DNA of 64,000 nt from TMED78 sp036337035. Its GTDB lineage: Bacteria; Pseudomonadota; Gammaproteobacteria; Steroidobacterales; Rariloculaceae. The notes below the pieces were generated by a model. It worked only from the letters and a program-made list of their open reading frames with translations. It was not told the origin of the DNA and ran no database searches. The position numbers and the translations under genes were made by a program. The stretch covers positions 1 to 64,000 of the forward strand of contig JAYZFC010000005.1 in assembly GCA_036337035.1 (NCBI GenBank), read 5' to 3'. Below are positions 33,641-42,834 of this stretch, in pieces. Position 1 is the first letter of the stretch. Each line of letters opens with the position of its first letter.

Positions 33641-34937
33641 GTTTTAATAATAGCTCTCCTTTTGGAGAGTTAGAGGGAACAAATCTTTGAGCTCTCTCAC
33701 CCTGAAAAACCTCACCAGTATAAATATTTCCCTCTGAATCAACATCAATCATATGTAATCCAAAAAACTGTCCTCCGTTCTCGCCCATATGGCCCATTTG
33801 TTGAACTAATTCACCAGTATCTCTTAGTAAAAACCAAATTCTATTATTTGTTAAGTCTGAGATGTAAAGATACTTTTGTTCTGGATCTGGAGAAAAAGCA
33901 ACTCCTCCAGTAGATCCACCTACGCCTGTGCTAGGCATCAAGATAAATTCCTTTAAAAACTCTCCATCCTTTGTGGTAACATGAATCCGATTAGCATTCC
34001 TATCTGCAGCATAAACAAGACCATCGTTAGAAACATTGATAGTTAAATGTCCTGCAAAATCTATTGGCATTTCTCCATTAGGCTCATAATAGTGATCAGC
34101 ATCATCAATACTTATCTCAGATAATGGCTTACCATAAGCACCCCATCCTCGCTTAAAACTAAGTGTATCTAACGCAAAAACTAGTACTCGGCCACCAAGA
34201 TAATTATCAGCAACATACATTTCATTATCGGACTCGATTATTCTAATTTCCTCTATGCCGCCAACTATCATTGGAGTCTCTGGAGGATATTTCTCTCGAA
34301 AATCTCTAACTCTAGCAGCTTCCATAGCTTCAGCCTCAAGATCAAGAGGAGCCTCTTCTTCTCCAGCTACTCTTATAAAATTAGCGACTGGGCCTCTCCC
34401 GCCAACACCAGGGGTTCTCTGCTGATTAATTGGCAAACCAACTCTCCCTCCATTTTCTCTTTCAGGTGTTCGATCCATCTCTGCAACAAGAGTACCATGA
34501 ACTGGGTCGTATTTTCTTACAGTATCTTGCCCTAGATAAACAAAGCCTTCATTATCGACATCCATTCCATGGCCTTGGGGAGCATCAAAACTCTGAATCA
34601 CTTCACCTTTTCTATTAAACATAATCATAGAAGGAGGTCTAACACAACATAATGCAAGTGGCTGAGGCCTATTGCCAGTTAGGTCGTCTACTTCAGCGTG
34701 CAATTCAATAGAAGTAAGATCATTAGGGCGATTATAAACCCAAACATTATCGTTATGATCTACCGAAAGGCCAGTAACACCGCCCATTTTCCAATTATTA
34801 GGAAGCGGTTTTGGCCATGTTGGATCAAACGTATAAGTTAATGGTGATTGTGCTTGGCTTATATTATTTGAATACCAAGTAAAAAAAACTACTACAGAAA
34901 GAATAGCAGCAAAAATTCCTATAGTTTTATTTGTCAT
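33627..34937 (-). CDS. Exported beta-propeller (NHL-repeat) protein
   Basis: A 436-residue protein with an N-terminal signal or anchor (MTNKTIGIFAAILSVVVFF, then WYSNNISQAQ). The body of repeated beta-propeller blades resembles NHL or 6-blade propellers of the peptidyl-hydroxyglycine lyase type: GVTGLSVDHNDNVWV, GHGMDVDNEGFVYL, IRIIESDNEMYVADNY, LTINVSNDGLVYAADRNANRI, GVAFSPDPEQKYLYISD, HMIDVDSEGNIYTGE. Adjacent cysteines (ALCCVRPP) and a low-complexity acidic segment (EEEAPLDLEAEAMEAARVRD) are notable. The ATG at 34937 with GGGG 9-10 bases before it was chosen over an ATG inside the upstream gene. Function is unknown; periplasmic binding or lyase roles are possible. Confidence 0.78.
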   Translation of the reverse strand: MTNKTIGIFAAILSVVVFFTWYSNNISQAQSPLTYTFDPTWPKPLPNNWKMGGVTGLSVDHNDNVWVYNRPNDLTSIELHAEVDDLTGNRPQPLALCCVRPPSMIMFNRKGEVIQSFDAPQGHGMDVDNEGFVYLGQDTVRKYDPVHGTLVAEMDRTPERENGGRVGLPINQQRTPGVGGRGPVANFIRVAGEEEAPLDLEAEAMEAARVRDFREKYPPETPMIVGGIEEIRIIESDNEMYVADNYLGGRVLVFALDTLSFKRGWGAYGKPLSEISIDDADHYYEPNGEMPIDFAGHLTINVSNDGLVYAADRNANRIHVTTKDGEFLKEFILMPSTGVGGSTGGVAFSPDPEQKYLYISDLTNNRIWFLLRDTGELVQQMGHMGENGGQFFGLHMIDVDSEGNIYTGEVFQGERAQRFVPSNSPKGELLLKLEDM

Positions 34938-34950
34938 AAGAAACACCCCA

Positions 34951-35835
34951 CTAAAATTGACTAAAAAATTCCCAGAACTTATCTGCAACATTTATACCAT
35001 GTTTATTCTCTTTTGGTAAATTATGTCCAAGCTCATCAACTTTGTAATACCAGACCTGTGAGCTATTTATGCCATCCTTATAATGAAAACTCTTAGTATA
35101 ATTATTAATATTAGTTTGGTGCACATTATTAGTTTCATTAAATTCTTTCCAAAAATTAATTATTTCATCCATTTCTGGCGCTCCTCCCCATCCCCACTCA
35201 TTCAGCTCAATACCACTTATAGGAACAACATCATCATCTAAACTTGATATTTGAAGTACTGAGATTGGCCGTGACGGAGAACAGCTATCCCATGAGTATT
35301 TACTCATTGTTCCTATTACAGAAGCCATAGCTTTAAAAATTTCTGTTTTTTCACAGGCGAGCTTATAGGCCATAAAGCCACCATTAGATATTCCTCCAAC
35401 AAATATTCTATCTGAATCAACTGAATATTGAATTTGAAGAAAATTAGTTAACTCCTCAAGGTATCCAATATCATCAACCTGGCTAGCAGTAGTTCCTGAA
35501 TTCCAATGAAGCACGCCATAATCATCTCTTAGACCCTGTGGATACACTACAATAAATTTATTTAATTCAGCAATTTCATTCATTTGTAGATACCACATCA
35601 CCTGCTCTGCCCTACCATAGTAGTGATGCAACATTAAAACCATCGGAGGGTTTTCAGGTAATTCATCAGGTATATGAATAATATATTCTCTAGTAGTATT
35701 ATTGTGCTGGAAATCTAAAAAATCTCTTCTTAATAAATCATCTAAAGTAACAAAATGCTTACTATTTAAGCTACACGAGCAAATAAGTGCAGCTAATAAA
35801 AAAGAAGATACTATTTTTATTTTTTTTCCTTCCAT
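34951..35835 (-). CDS. Lipoprotein esterase, PHB depolymerase/feruloyl esterase-like
   Basis: The 294-residue protein has a lipoprotein signal with a likely acylated Cys21 (ALICSC). The alpha/beta hydrolase domain of the carbohydrate esterase 1 or PHB-depolymerase-like group has MVLMLHHYYGRAEQ, VVYPQGLRDD, the nucleophile Ser150 in GGISNGGFMAY, an acid in SLDDDVVP and a histidine in DELGHNLP. This triad predicts an envelope-bound ester hydrolase; the substrate (polymer, feruloyl or acetyl esters) cannot be chosen from sequence. It overlaps the upstream unknown gene by 19 bases and precedes the beta-propeller gene by 13 bases. Confidence 0.8.
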   Translation of the reverse strand: MEGKKIKIVSSFLLAALICSCSLNSKHFVTLDDLLRRDFLDFQHNNTTREYIIHIPDELPENPPMVLMLHHYYGRAEQVMWYLQMNEIAELNKFIVVYPQGLRDDYGVLHWNSGTTASQVDDIGYLEELTNFLQIQYSVDSDRIFVGGISNGGFMAYKLACEKTEIFKAMASVIGTMSKYSWDSCSPSRPISVLQISSLDDDVVPISGIELNEWGWGGAPEMDEIINFWKEFNETNNVHQTNINNYTKSFHYKDGINSSQVWYYKVDELGHNLPKENKHGINVADKFWEFFSQF

Positions 35836-36320
35836 ATTTGATAATCTTCATCATTCACAATATAAGACCAATGTAAAAGAGATTGCTGAATCCTTTTACT
35901 AACCTGCATGCTGCAATCTACATCACATCCAGCAAGTTGAATTTTATTATAAATCATATTCCGCCATCGCCCATTAGGGCCACAAAAAGCTAGCCATCTT
36001 TTTATTTGTCTTTGATCATCTTCATGACTACGACCCAAATAATACTTACAATACCACTCAAACCAACCTCGTGGATCATCTTTATGAATCCATCCCTTCT
36101 TTTCCCATTCTTGTTGATTTTGACCAGACTTAACTTTAAAAAAATTTATATCCTTATTATATTTAGATGATAAATAATAATCTTTAGTTAAGCCCTCAAA
36201 CCAATCTTTGGGAAAAATATTGTAATCAACTAATTCGTAAAAATAAGTACCTCCAAATATACCCTTATGAATCATCTGTTTTGGAGTTAGCATTGGCTTG
36301 AATAAATTAGCTATAATCAT
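35817..36320 (-). CDS. Conserved protein of unknown function, tryptophan-rich
   Basis: I do not recognise a characterised family. The 167-residue protein has 9 tryptophans and a striking block, WEKKGWIHKDDPRGWFEWYC, followed by KYYLGRSHEDDQRQIKRWLAFCG and NGRWRNMIY. Four cysteines are present. No signal peptide or membrane helix is seen. The pattern of invariant-looking W, G, R and D residues suggests a real conserved soluble domain. The start is uncertain: the ATG at 36320 has no Shine-Dalgarno and the next ATG is nine codons later. It lies between an arsC-like gene and an esterase and overlaps the latter by 19 bases. No function is assigned. Confidence 0.65.
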   Translation of the reverse strand: MIIANLFKPMLTPKQMIHKGIFGGTYFYELVDYNIFPKDWFEGLTKDYYLSSKYNKDINFFKVKSGQNQQEWEKKGWIHKDDPRGWFEWYCKYYLGRSHEDDQRQIKRWLAFCGPNGRWRNMIYNKIQLAGCDVDCSMQVSKRIQQSLLHWSYIVNDEDYQIWKEKK

Positions 36321-36328
36321 TAAAAAAA

Positions 36329-36679
36329 TTATAATAACTTAAGAATATTTTCTGGTGGCCGACCAATAACAGCTTTATCTCCCTTTATAATAATCGGTCT
36401 CTCTATTATTTTTGGAAACTTAATCATAAAATTTATCAGCTCTTCATCGCTAATATTTTCATCATTTAAGTTATTCCGTTTATACTCCTCTTCACCTTTT
36501 CTTAGTATCTCTCTAATAGGAATGTTAAGCATTTTAATTAAGCTTCTTATTTTTGATTGGCTTAAAATATCCTGCAAATAAAGAAAAATTTCTGGATCTT
36601 GATTTTTTTCCTTAAGTAGCTTTAAAGCAGCTCGAGACTTGCTACATCTAGGATTATGATAGATTATTATTTTACTCAT
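36329..36679 (-). CDS. arsC: ArsC/Spx-family glutaredoxin-dependent reductase
   Basis: The 116-residue thioredoxin-fold protein has the active cysteine in NPRCSKSRAAL (Cys12), a conserved LNIPIREILRKGEEEY segment, and IIERPIIIKGDKAVIGRPPE, the family arsenate-binding region. It would reduce arsenate to arsenite with glutaredoxin. No arsR, arsB or acr3 gene is near, so the physiological substrate may differ (inference). The ATG at 36679 was chosen over a TTG at 36691 because GGGAA lies just before it. The 3' end of the SOUL gene (36682) is adjacent. Confidence 0.85.
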   Translation of the reverse strand: MSKIIIYHNPRCSKSRAALKLLKEKNQDPEIFLYLQDILSQSKIRSLIKMLNIPIREILRKGEEEYKRNNLNDENISDEELINFMIKFPKIIERPIIIKGDKAVIGRPPENILKLL

Positions 36680-36681
36680 TA

Positions 36682-37242
36682 TTATTCCCAATTTACTATA
36701 TACATTGCCTCATTTCTTCTTAAAAAAGGAAGAGTAAAGGGCCCATTAAAAGTTGCTTTAATTGGCGACCCAATAGGGCTAATATTATCTTTTATAAGCT
36801 GTTTTTTTAATATATCTGAATGTTTATAAAAATTCTTATCGGATGATCGGCCTGAATATCTTATAACTGCAAAATAACCTGGCTCAAGATTTAAAATCTC
36901 TACATTATCATCCTTGGGAATAGGTATATTAGACTTATCTAGTTGACTAGGTAAGTAGAACTGCATTACCGTCTCATTTCCATTATTAGATTGTGTAACA
37001 GGTGTCGTCATATCTATTTTAGTAGAATTATTATTTGAACCAGAAATATAATTAAATAACTTCATAAAGCCACTATTCTCATTTACATATTTTGTTTGAA
37101 TAACGAGCCTCTCATCATAAAATCTTATTTCATATGATGCTGATTGATAAATAATCTCATAATTTAACTCTTCGTATGCCATAGCACTTTTAAAAATTAG
37201 AAATATAAATATAAAAATATTAAGATAAGTAAATAATTTCAT
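36682..37242 (-). CDS. Exported SOUL-family heme-binding-like protein
   Basis: A 186-residue protein with a Sec signal peptide (hydrophobic core IFIFIFLIF, likely cleavage after AMA at 20-22). The SOUL domain contains YEIRFYDERLVIQTKY, FMKLFNYISGSN, KIDMTTPVTQ, EPGYFAVIRYSGRS and a C-terminal RRNEAMYIVNW. SOUL proteins often bind heme or tetrapyrroles; the heme ligand is not strictly conserved, so binding here is not certain. It would act in the periplasm. It lies 25 bases after the ATP-grasp gene and 2 bases before arsC in the guaBA-led run. Confidence 0.82.
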   Translation of the reverse strand: MKLFTYLNIFIFIFLIFKSAMAYEELNYEIIYQSASYEIRFYDERLVIQTKYVNENSGFMKLFNYISGSNNNSTKIDMTTPVTQSNNGNETVMQFYLPSQLDKSNIPIPKDDNVEILNLEPGYFAVIRYSGRSSDKNFYKHSDILKKQLIKDNISPIGSPIKATFNGPFTLPFLRRNEAMYIVNWE

Positions 37243-37267
37243 TATAATTGAATCCTATTTAATAGTA

Positions 37268-38176
37268 TTAATTTCTCTGAAGTGATGATAAGTATTCAGC
37301 TATTTTAAGGGGAGCGTTTTCATTGGAATGTTTTTCTGCAGCAGCGTTATAATTTGTATTAGTATTAACATCGTAAGTCCAGACTACTCCATCTTTATCT
37401 ATAATGATTTCAATGCCAGCAATACCTATATCATTATCTTTAAGGAATGCTTCATAGGCTGATAGGTTCTTTATTTTAAAATCTTGGATAATTGAAAATT
37501 TAGACCCTGTTCCTGTGGGACAATTTGATTCAATTTCGCATTGATCTGCAGGACATAGCTCAAACCCTTCCGAAGTATTTACCTCAACAGCATAAATAAA
37601 TTTTGAGTTTACAAATTCCATTCTAATAATGGTATTTGAGGGTGCATGGATATACTTCTGGATAAGGTTTATACCATCAGGGGAGCTTTCAAATGATTGA
37701 CTAGAAATAAATTCCTTAAGAGTAATTTTATTGTCAAATTTATATACACCGAGTCCTTTACCTGATCTGTTATGTTTTAAGATTAAAGGAAAATTAATCT
37801 GATCTGCACCATTCAAAACTTCATTGATTCTGGTACTAGCAAAAGTATTTGGGGTTAAAATTTTATATTTTTCTAATTCTTGATACTGTCTAATTTTGCT
37901 TATTTCCAAGTCTAATGCTCTAGATCCATTTACCACTGTTCTTGAATATCTTTCAAGCCATTCTAGTATTCCAAGAGCTAATTCAGGCTCATATCTGTGA
38001 TTTCTGGTATGTGAGGACGCACTCAGACGATTGTAATAAACTGCCTCTGAAGGAACATCTTGAAGATTGAGATTCATTTCTGGGACATACCAAAATTCAT
38101 ACTCTAAATTAAGAGTACGGAATGCTTCTTCAAATGGAGGTATCCATTCCTTGTTTTCATGAATCACAATAATCAT
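37268..38176 (-). CDS. RimK-like ATP-grasp protein of unknown substrate
   Basis: The 302-residue protein has an ATP-grasp arrangement. The N-terminal pre-grasp domain holds VIHENKEWIPPFEEAF and VYYNRLSASSHTRN; the lysine/glycine-rich nucleotide loop is LILKHNRSGKGLGVYKF; the C-terminal metal site is GIEIIIDKDGVVWTYDVNTNTNYN. The last part resembles RimK/alpha-glutamate ligases, which join a carboxylate to an amine. Two cysteines flank a CPADQCEIESNC-like segment. The partner substrate is unknown. It lies 104 bases after guaA and before the SOUL gene. Confidence 0.78.
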   Translation of the reverse strand: MIIVIHENKEWIPPFEEAFRTLNLEYEFWYVPEMNLNLQDVPSEAVYYNRLSASSHTRNHRYEPELALGILEWLERYSRTVVNGSRALDLEISKIRQYQELEKYKILTPNTFASTRINEVLNGADQINFPLILKHNRSGKGLGVYKFDNKITLKEFISSQSFESSPDGINLIQKYIHAPSNTIIRMEFVNSKFIYAVEVNTSEGFELCPADQCEIESNCPTGTGSKFSIIQDFKIKNLSAYEAFLKDNDIGIAGIEIIIDKDGVVWTYDVNTNTNYNAAAEKHSNENAPLKIAEYLSSLQRN

Positions 38177-38280
38177 CTAAATATCTATAAATCTCTCACT
38201 GAATACTAAGCTATTGTTTAATGAGTTTTTATTTTAACTCTAATTAACACTATCTGACATTTCAATATTCCCTTTAATAT

Positions 38281-39864
38281 TTACTCCCACTCAATAGTTG
38301 ATGGCGGCTTGCTTGAAATATCATAGGTTACTCTAGATATTCCTGACACCTCATTCATTATTCTAGTAGAAACTTGGTCTAAAAAATCGAAGGGTAGCCT
38401 TGACCATCTAGCTGTCATAAAATCAACTGTCTCTACTGCTCTCAAGGCTATAACATAATCGTATGACCTCCCATCACCCATAACTCCAACTGATTTTACT
38501 GGAAGAAAGACAGCAAAAGCTTGGCTCACTTCATCATAAAATTTTTGTTTCTCTAGCTCTTCTATAAATATAGCATCAGCTTTTCTCAAAATATCAGCAT
38601 ATTCTTTATTAACTTCGCCTAGGATTCTGACTCCTAGACCTGGTCCTGGAAAAGGATGGCGGTTTACTATCTTATGATGAAGCCCAAGCTCAATTCCAAC
38701 TTTACGCACTTCGTCTTTAAACAGGTCTCTTAGTGGTTCAATTAGCTTCAATTTCATATCTTTTGGAAGACCGCCTACATTGTGGTGTGACTTAATGACA
38801 TGCGCCTTACCAGTTGAACTGCCAGCTGACTCAATCACATCAGGATAAATAGTGCCCTGGGCAAGCCAATGAACATCTTTAATCTTACTAGCTTCACGAT
38901 TAAAAACATCAACAAATGTTTTACCAATAATTTTTCTCTTTTTTTCAGGATCATTTACACCTTTTAAGGAATCGATAAATTCATTTTCGGCATTAACTTT
39001 AATCACCTTAACACCTAAATTTTTCTTGAAAGTATCCATTACAGCATCTGCTTCATTTAAGCGTAATAAGCCATTATCAACAAAAACGCAAGTTAGCTGA
39101 TCGCCTATAGCTTTATTTAATAAAGCAGCAACAACTGATGAATCAACTCCTCCTGATAAGCCCAACAACACTTTATCTGAACCTACAGTTTCCTTAATTT
39201 TATTTATATGATCTTTTATAATATTTTCTGCTGACCATGACTTTGGGCAGTTACAAATTTTATTAACAAAGTTTTCTATTATCTCTTTACCATACTCTGT
39301 ATGAGTAACCTCAGGATGAAATTGAAGTCCAAAATAATTTTTATCTAAATTCATCATCCCAGAAATAGGGGCATTAGAAGATGAAATAAAACTTGAAAAA
39401 CCTCTTGGTAGTTTCTCTACTTTATCTCCGTGACTAGCCCAAACCTTTAGCTTCGACTTATCGCCAATAAACCCTTCTAATAAAGGAGATTCATGAATAA
39501 TATTAACTTCTTGATAGCCAAATTCTCTTAATGCACTATTTGTAACACTTCCGCCTAATTTGTTGGCAATAGCTTGCATACCATAACAAATACCAAGAAT
39601 TGGCTTATTAAGGTCAAAAACTACATCAGGAACTTCTGGGGAGTTATCATAAACAATAGATTCTGGTCCGCCAGAAAGAATAATCCCAGAAGGCTTGTAC
39701 TCTTTTATTTTTTTAGGGCCAATATCGTAAGAAAAAATCTCACTATATACCCCTGATTCTCTAACCCTCCTTGCAATAAGTTGTGTGTACTGTGAACCAT
39801 AATCAAGAATTAATATCCTGGACCTATCAGGTGGTAAATTCTGATTGTTAACTTTAGTCACCAA
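38281..39864 (-). CDS. guaA: GMP synthase (glutamine-hydrolysing)
   Basis: GuaA aminates XMP to GMP. The 527-residue protein has an N-terminal class I glutamine amidotransferase (LDYGSQYTQLIARRVRE, Cys93 in GICYGMQ, FHPEVTHTEYG) and an ATP pyrophosphatase domain (LLGLSGGVDSSVVAALL). The C-terminal dimerisation domain ends with PPSTIEWE. It begins 6 bases after the guaB stop at TTG (39864) or the adjacent GTG (39861). The only Shine-Dalgarno-like sequence, AGAG, is inside the end of guaB, so translation is probably coupled. Confidence 0.97.
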   Translation of the reverse strand: MVTKVNNQNLPPDRSRILILDYGSQYTQLIARRVRESGVYSEIFSYDIGPKKIKEYKPSGIILSGGPESIVYDNSPEVPDVVFDLNKPILGICYGMQAIANKLGGSVTNSALREFGYQEVNIIHESPLLEGFIGDKSKLKVWASHGDKVEKLPRGFSSFISSSNAPISGMMNLDKNYFGLQFHPEVTHTEYGKEIIENFVNKICNCPKSWSAENIIKDHINKIKETVGSDKVLLGLSGGVDSSVVAALLNKAIGDQLTCVFVDNGLLRLNEADAVMDTFKKNLGVKVIKVNAENEFIDSLKGVNDPEKKRKIIGKTFVDVFNREASKIKDVHWLAQGTIYPDVIESAGSSTGKAHVIKSHHNVGGLPKDMKLKLIEPLRDLFKDEVRKVGIELGLHHKIVNRHPFPGPGLGVRILGEVNKEYADILRKADAIFIEELEKQKFYDEVSQAFAVFLPVKSVGVMGDGRSYDYVIALRAVETVDFMTARWSRLPFDFLDQVSTRIMNEVSGISRVTYDISSKPPSTIEWE

Positions 39865-39870
39865 AATTAA

Positions 39871-41337
39871 TTACTCTGAATGATAATTAGGTGCTTCTTT
39901 TGTAATGGCAACATCATGAACATGGCTTTCTCTCTTGCCAGCATATGTAATTTTTACAAAAGAAGGTTTAGTGCGGAGCTCATCAATATTATGGCTCCCA
40001 GTATATCCCATCGCAGCTTGAAGACCTCCAATAAGCTGTCTAACAATAGTCGTTAATCCTCCTTTGTATGGAACTCTTCCTTCTATACCCTCTGGAACAA
40101 GTTTCTCTAACTCTTCATTGGGATCTTGAAAGTACCTATCTGAAGAGCCATGCTGGCTCGACATAGCTCCCAAAGATCCCATCCCTCGATATGACTTGTA
40201 AGATCGTCCTTGAAATAGCTCTACCTCGCCAGGTGATTCTTCAGTACCTGCAAATAAACTTCCAATCATTACTGTATGAGCACCCGCAACTATAGCCTTA
40301 GCAATATCTCCAGAATATCGAATGCCACCATCCGATATAACTGGAACACCCGATTTAGAAATTGCTTCTGAAACATTCGCTACTGCTGTTATCTGAGGAA
40401 CTCCTGCTCCCGCAATCACTCTCGTAGTACATATAGATCCTGGGCCAATCCCTACTTTTAACGCATCTACTCCTGATTTAACTAAAGCCTTAGCTGCATC
40501 CGCTGTAACGATATTTCCAGCAATTAGCTGAAGATTAGGATAATCTTTTTTAATTCGCTTGATTGTTTCAATAACGCTCAAAGTGTGGGCATGAGCAGTA
40601 TCTATTGTAATTACATCAACTCCAGCATCGACTAACATTTTGATTCGACGATCTGTATCAATGCCAGTACCAATAGCTGCCCCAACTCTTAAAGCTCCTG
40701 ATGAGTCTTTACTAGCTAGAGGGTAATCTGTTGCCTTTTGAAAATCTTTTGCTGTAATCATACCCTTAAGCTGAAATTTATTATCAACAACAAGCACTTT
40801 TTCTATCCGGTGTTTGTGTAGTAAAGTTAGAACCTCTTCGCTTTCAGCCCCTTCTCTAACAGTTATTAGTTTATCCTTTGTTGTCATCACAGAAGAAACA
40901 GGAGCCTCAAATTTTGACTCAAACCTAAGATCTCTATTTGTTACTATTCCTACGAGTTCACTTCCCTTGACAACTGGCACACCTGAAATATTATTTTTCT
41001 TTGTAAGATCAATAACATCTTCAATAGTCATATCAGGCGAAACTGTGATAGGATCTGCAATAACTCCACTTTCAAACTTCTTAACTAGCGAAACCTCCTG
41101 AGCTTGTATCTCTGGAGACATATTTTTGTGGATAATTCCTATGCCACCTTCTTGAGCTAAAGTTATAGCCAATCTAGACTCTGTAACAGTATCCATTGCT
41201 GAAGAAATAATAGGGATATTGAGTTTCAAGTCCCTGGTAAGCTGGGAACCTAAATCTACTTCTCGAGGCATAATATCAGAATAAGCAGGTTGCAAAAGAA
41301 CGTCATCAAACGTTAATGCTTCTTGAACTATTCGCAT
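39871..41337 (-). CDS. guaB: Inosine-5'-monophosphate dehydrogenase
   Basis: GuaB oxidises IMP to XMP with NAD, the committed step to guanine nucleotides. The 488-residue TIM-barrel enzyme has catalytic Cys303 in GPGSICTTR, the VISDGGIRYSGDI phosphate site, and the mobile flap YRGMGSLGAMS. Two CBS domains are inserted at about 95-200 (ISGVPVVKGSELVGIVTNRD). It heads the guaB-guaA pair and is divergent from xseA across 105 bases, as in E. coli. Confidence 0.97.
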   Translation of the reverse strand: MRIVQEALTFDDVLLQPAYSDIMPREVDLGSQLTRDLKLNIPIISSAMDTVTESRLAITLAQEGGIGIIHKNMSPEIQAQEVSLVKKFESGVIADPITVSPDMTIEDVIDLTKKNNISGVPVVKGSELVGIVTNRDLRFESKFEAPVSSVMTTKDKLITVREGAESEEVLTLLHKHRIEKVLVVDNKFQLKGMITAKDFQKATDYPLASKDSSGALRVGAAIGTGIDTDRRIKMLVDAGVDVITIDTAHAHTLSVIETIKRIKKDYPNLQLIAGNIVTADAAKALVKSGVDALKVGIGPGSICTTRVIAGAGVPQITAVANVSEAISKSGVPVISDGGIRYSGDIAKAIVAGAHTVMIGSLFAGTEESPGEVELFQGRSYKSYRGMGSLGAMSSQHGSSDRYFQDPNEELEKLVPEGIEGRVPYKGGLTTIVRQLIGGLQAAMGYTGSHNIDELRTKPSFVKITYAGKRESHVHDVAITKEAPNYHSE

Positions 41338-41442
41338 AAGCTACTCCAAAGATTATATTTTACTCATCTAATTAGAATAATGCATTAAGGAATTAACTTT
41401 TTTTTAATTTTTTTCCTAATTTAGATATTTTTTAACCATGTT

Positions 41443-42828
41443 ATGTATACTAATAGGATGGTTAAAGAGACAGTAAATACTAATAATCAGGCTATTAATA
41501 GAGAAATATACTCAGTTTCAAGCCTTAATAAACAAGCTAGGCAGATACTGGAAAAAAAATTTAATGAAGTCTGGATTGAGGGAGAGGTTTCTAATTTAGC
41601 AATGCCGTCATCCGGTCATATATATTTTAAACTTAAAGATCAACACTCCCAAATAAGCTGTGCAATGTTTAGGCAAAAAAATAGATCAATCAACTTTCCT
41701 CTAGAAGATGGGAGACAAGTCCTTGTTAAGGGTAAAGTTAGTCTCTATGAAATTAGGGGTGATTTTCAAGTAATTGTTGATTATATAGAAGAATCTGGCG
41801 AAGGAGTGCTAAGAAGAAGATACGAAGAGCTTAAGAAAAAACTTAAAGCTGAAGGACTTTTTGATGAAAATATAAAAAAAGCTTTTCCAAAAATACCAAA
41901 AAAAATTGGTGTGATTACATCGCCTACAGGAGCAGCTATTAAAGATGTATTGTCAATACTTAATAGAAGGTTTCCCATTACGCCTGTGATAATCTATCCT
42001 ACTTCAGTACAAGGAAAAAATTCAGTTACTGAAATTATTGAGGCAATAAAAATTGCTGAATCTAGAAAAGAGTGTGATGTAATAATATTGACTAGAGGTG
42101 GAGGATCAATAGAAGATCTCTGGTCGTTTAATGAAGAAGATGTTGCAAGAGCTATTGCAAAGCTAAGCATTCCTATTATTGTTGGTGTTGGTCATGAAGT
42201 AGACTCTACTATCGCAGACTTTGTTGCAGATAAAAGAGCTCCAACACCCTCTGGAGCAGCAGAAATAATAACACCTGATGCCAAAGCCCTATCAGCTCTA
42301 ATCAATAATCAATCAAAAAGGTTAATAAGAATTGTAAATACTACCCTTAACTTAACGAAAAATTCTTTCTCAAACATTATTCATAGATTAAAAATAAGCT
42401 ATCCAGGAATTCAAATTAAACAGTTTTCTCAAAGAATAGATGATCTTGAAAATAGATCGTATATTGGAATTTCTAGAAAGATTGAAAAAAGTATTATCAA
42501 AATTGATAAATTGATAGCAGGCCTGAGGAATCTCAGTCCTAAGAAAAATATAATTAGATTTAGAGATAGACTTGCTTGGATTAGTGAAAACTTAACAAGA
42601 ACTATATTTGAATCGATTGAAAATAAAAATATGAGAATTAAACTAGTAAATCAAACTTTAAAAGCTGTGAATCCTTTAGCAACACTAGATAGAGGTTATG
42701 CAATAGTCTCCCTGGGTGAGGAAAAAACGATAATTTCTGATTCAAGTCAGCTATCTATTGGTTCTAAAATAAATCTTAGGCTATCTAAAGGTGAAGCTAG
42801 TGCAGAAATTAAAAAAATTAAAAAATAG
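41443..42828 (+). CDS. xseA: Exodeoxyribonuclease VII large subunit
   Basis: XseA is the catalytic subunit of exonuclease VII, degrading single-stranded DNA from both ends. The 461-residue protein has an N-terminal OB-fold (YSVSSLNKQARQILEKKF, VWIEGEVSN, HIYFKLKD), the catalytic domain (KKIGVITSPTGAAIKDVL, LTRGGGSIEDLWSFN, GVGHEVDSTIADFVADKRAPTPSGAAE), a long coiled-coil and a C-terminal LDRGYAIV segment. The ATG at 41443 lacks a Shine-Dalgarno; an in-frame ATG at 41458 is an alternative start. xseB is at 7970-8218. Confidence 0.95.
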   Translation: MYTNRMVKETVNTNNQAINREIYSVSSLNKQARQILEKKFNEVWIEGEVSNLAMPSSGHIYFKLKDQHSQISCAMFRQKNRSINFPLEDGRQVLVKGKVSLYEIRGDFQVIVDYIEESGEGVLRRRYEELKKKLKAEGLFDENIKKAFPKIPKKIGVITSPTGAAIKDVLSILNRRFPITPVIIYPTSVQGKNSVTEIIEAIKIAESRKECDVIILTRGGGSIEDLWSFNEEDVARAIAKLSIPIIVGVGHEVDSTIADFVADKRAPTPSGAAEIITPDAKALSALINNQSKRLIRIVNTTLNLTKNSFSNIIHRLKISYPGIQIKQFSQRIDDLENRSYIGISRKIEKSIIKIDKLIAGLRNLSPKKNIIRFRDRLAWISENLTRTIFESIENKNMRIKLVNQTLKAVNPLATLDRGYAIVSLGEEKTIISDSSQLSIGSKINLRLSKGEASAEIKKIKK

Positions 42829-42834
42829 TTATCA

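Noticed and set aside
38220..38245. Terminator hairpin after guaA (GAGTT ... AACTC)
   Set aside because: The stem has only 5 AT-rich pairs and no proper U tract. It also lies between guaA and the next gene of the same run.
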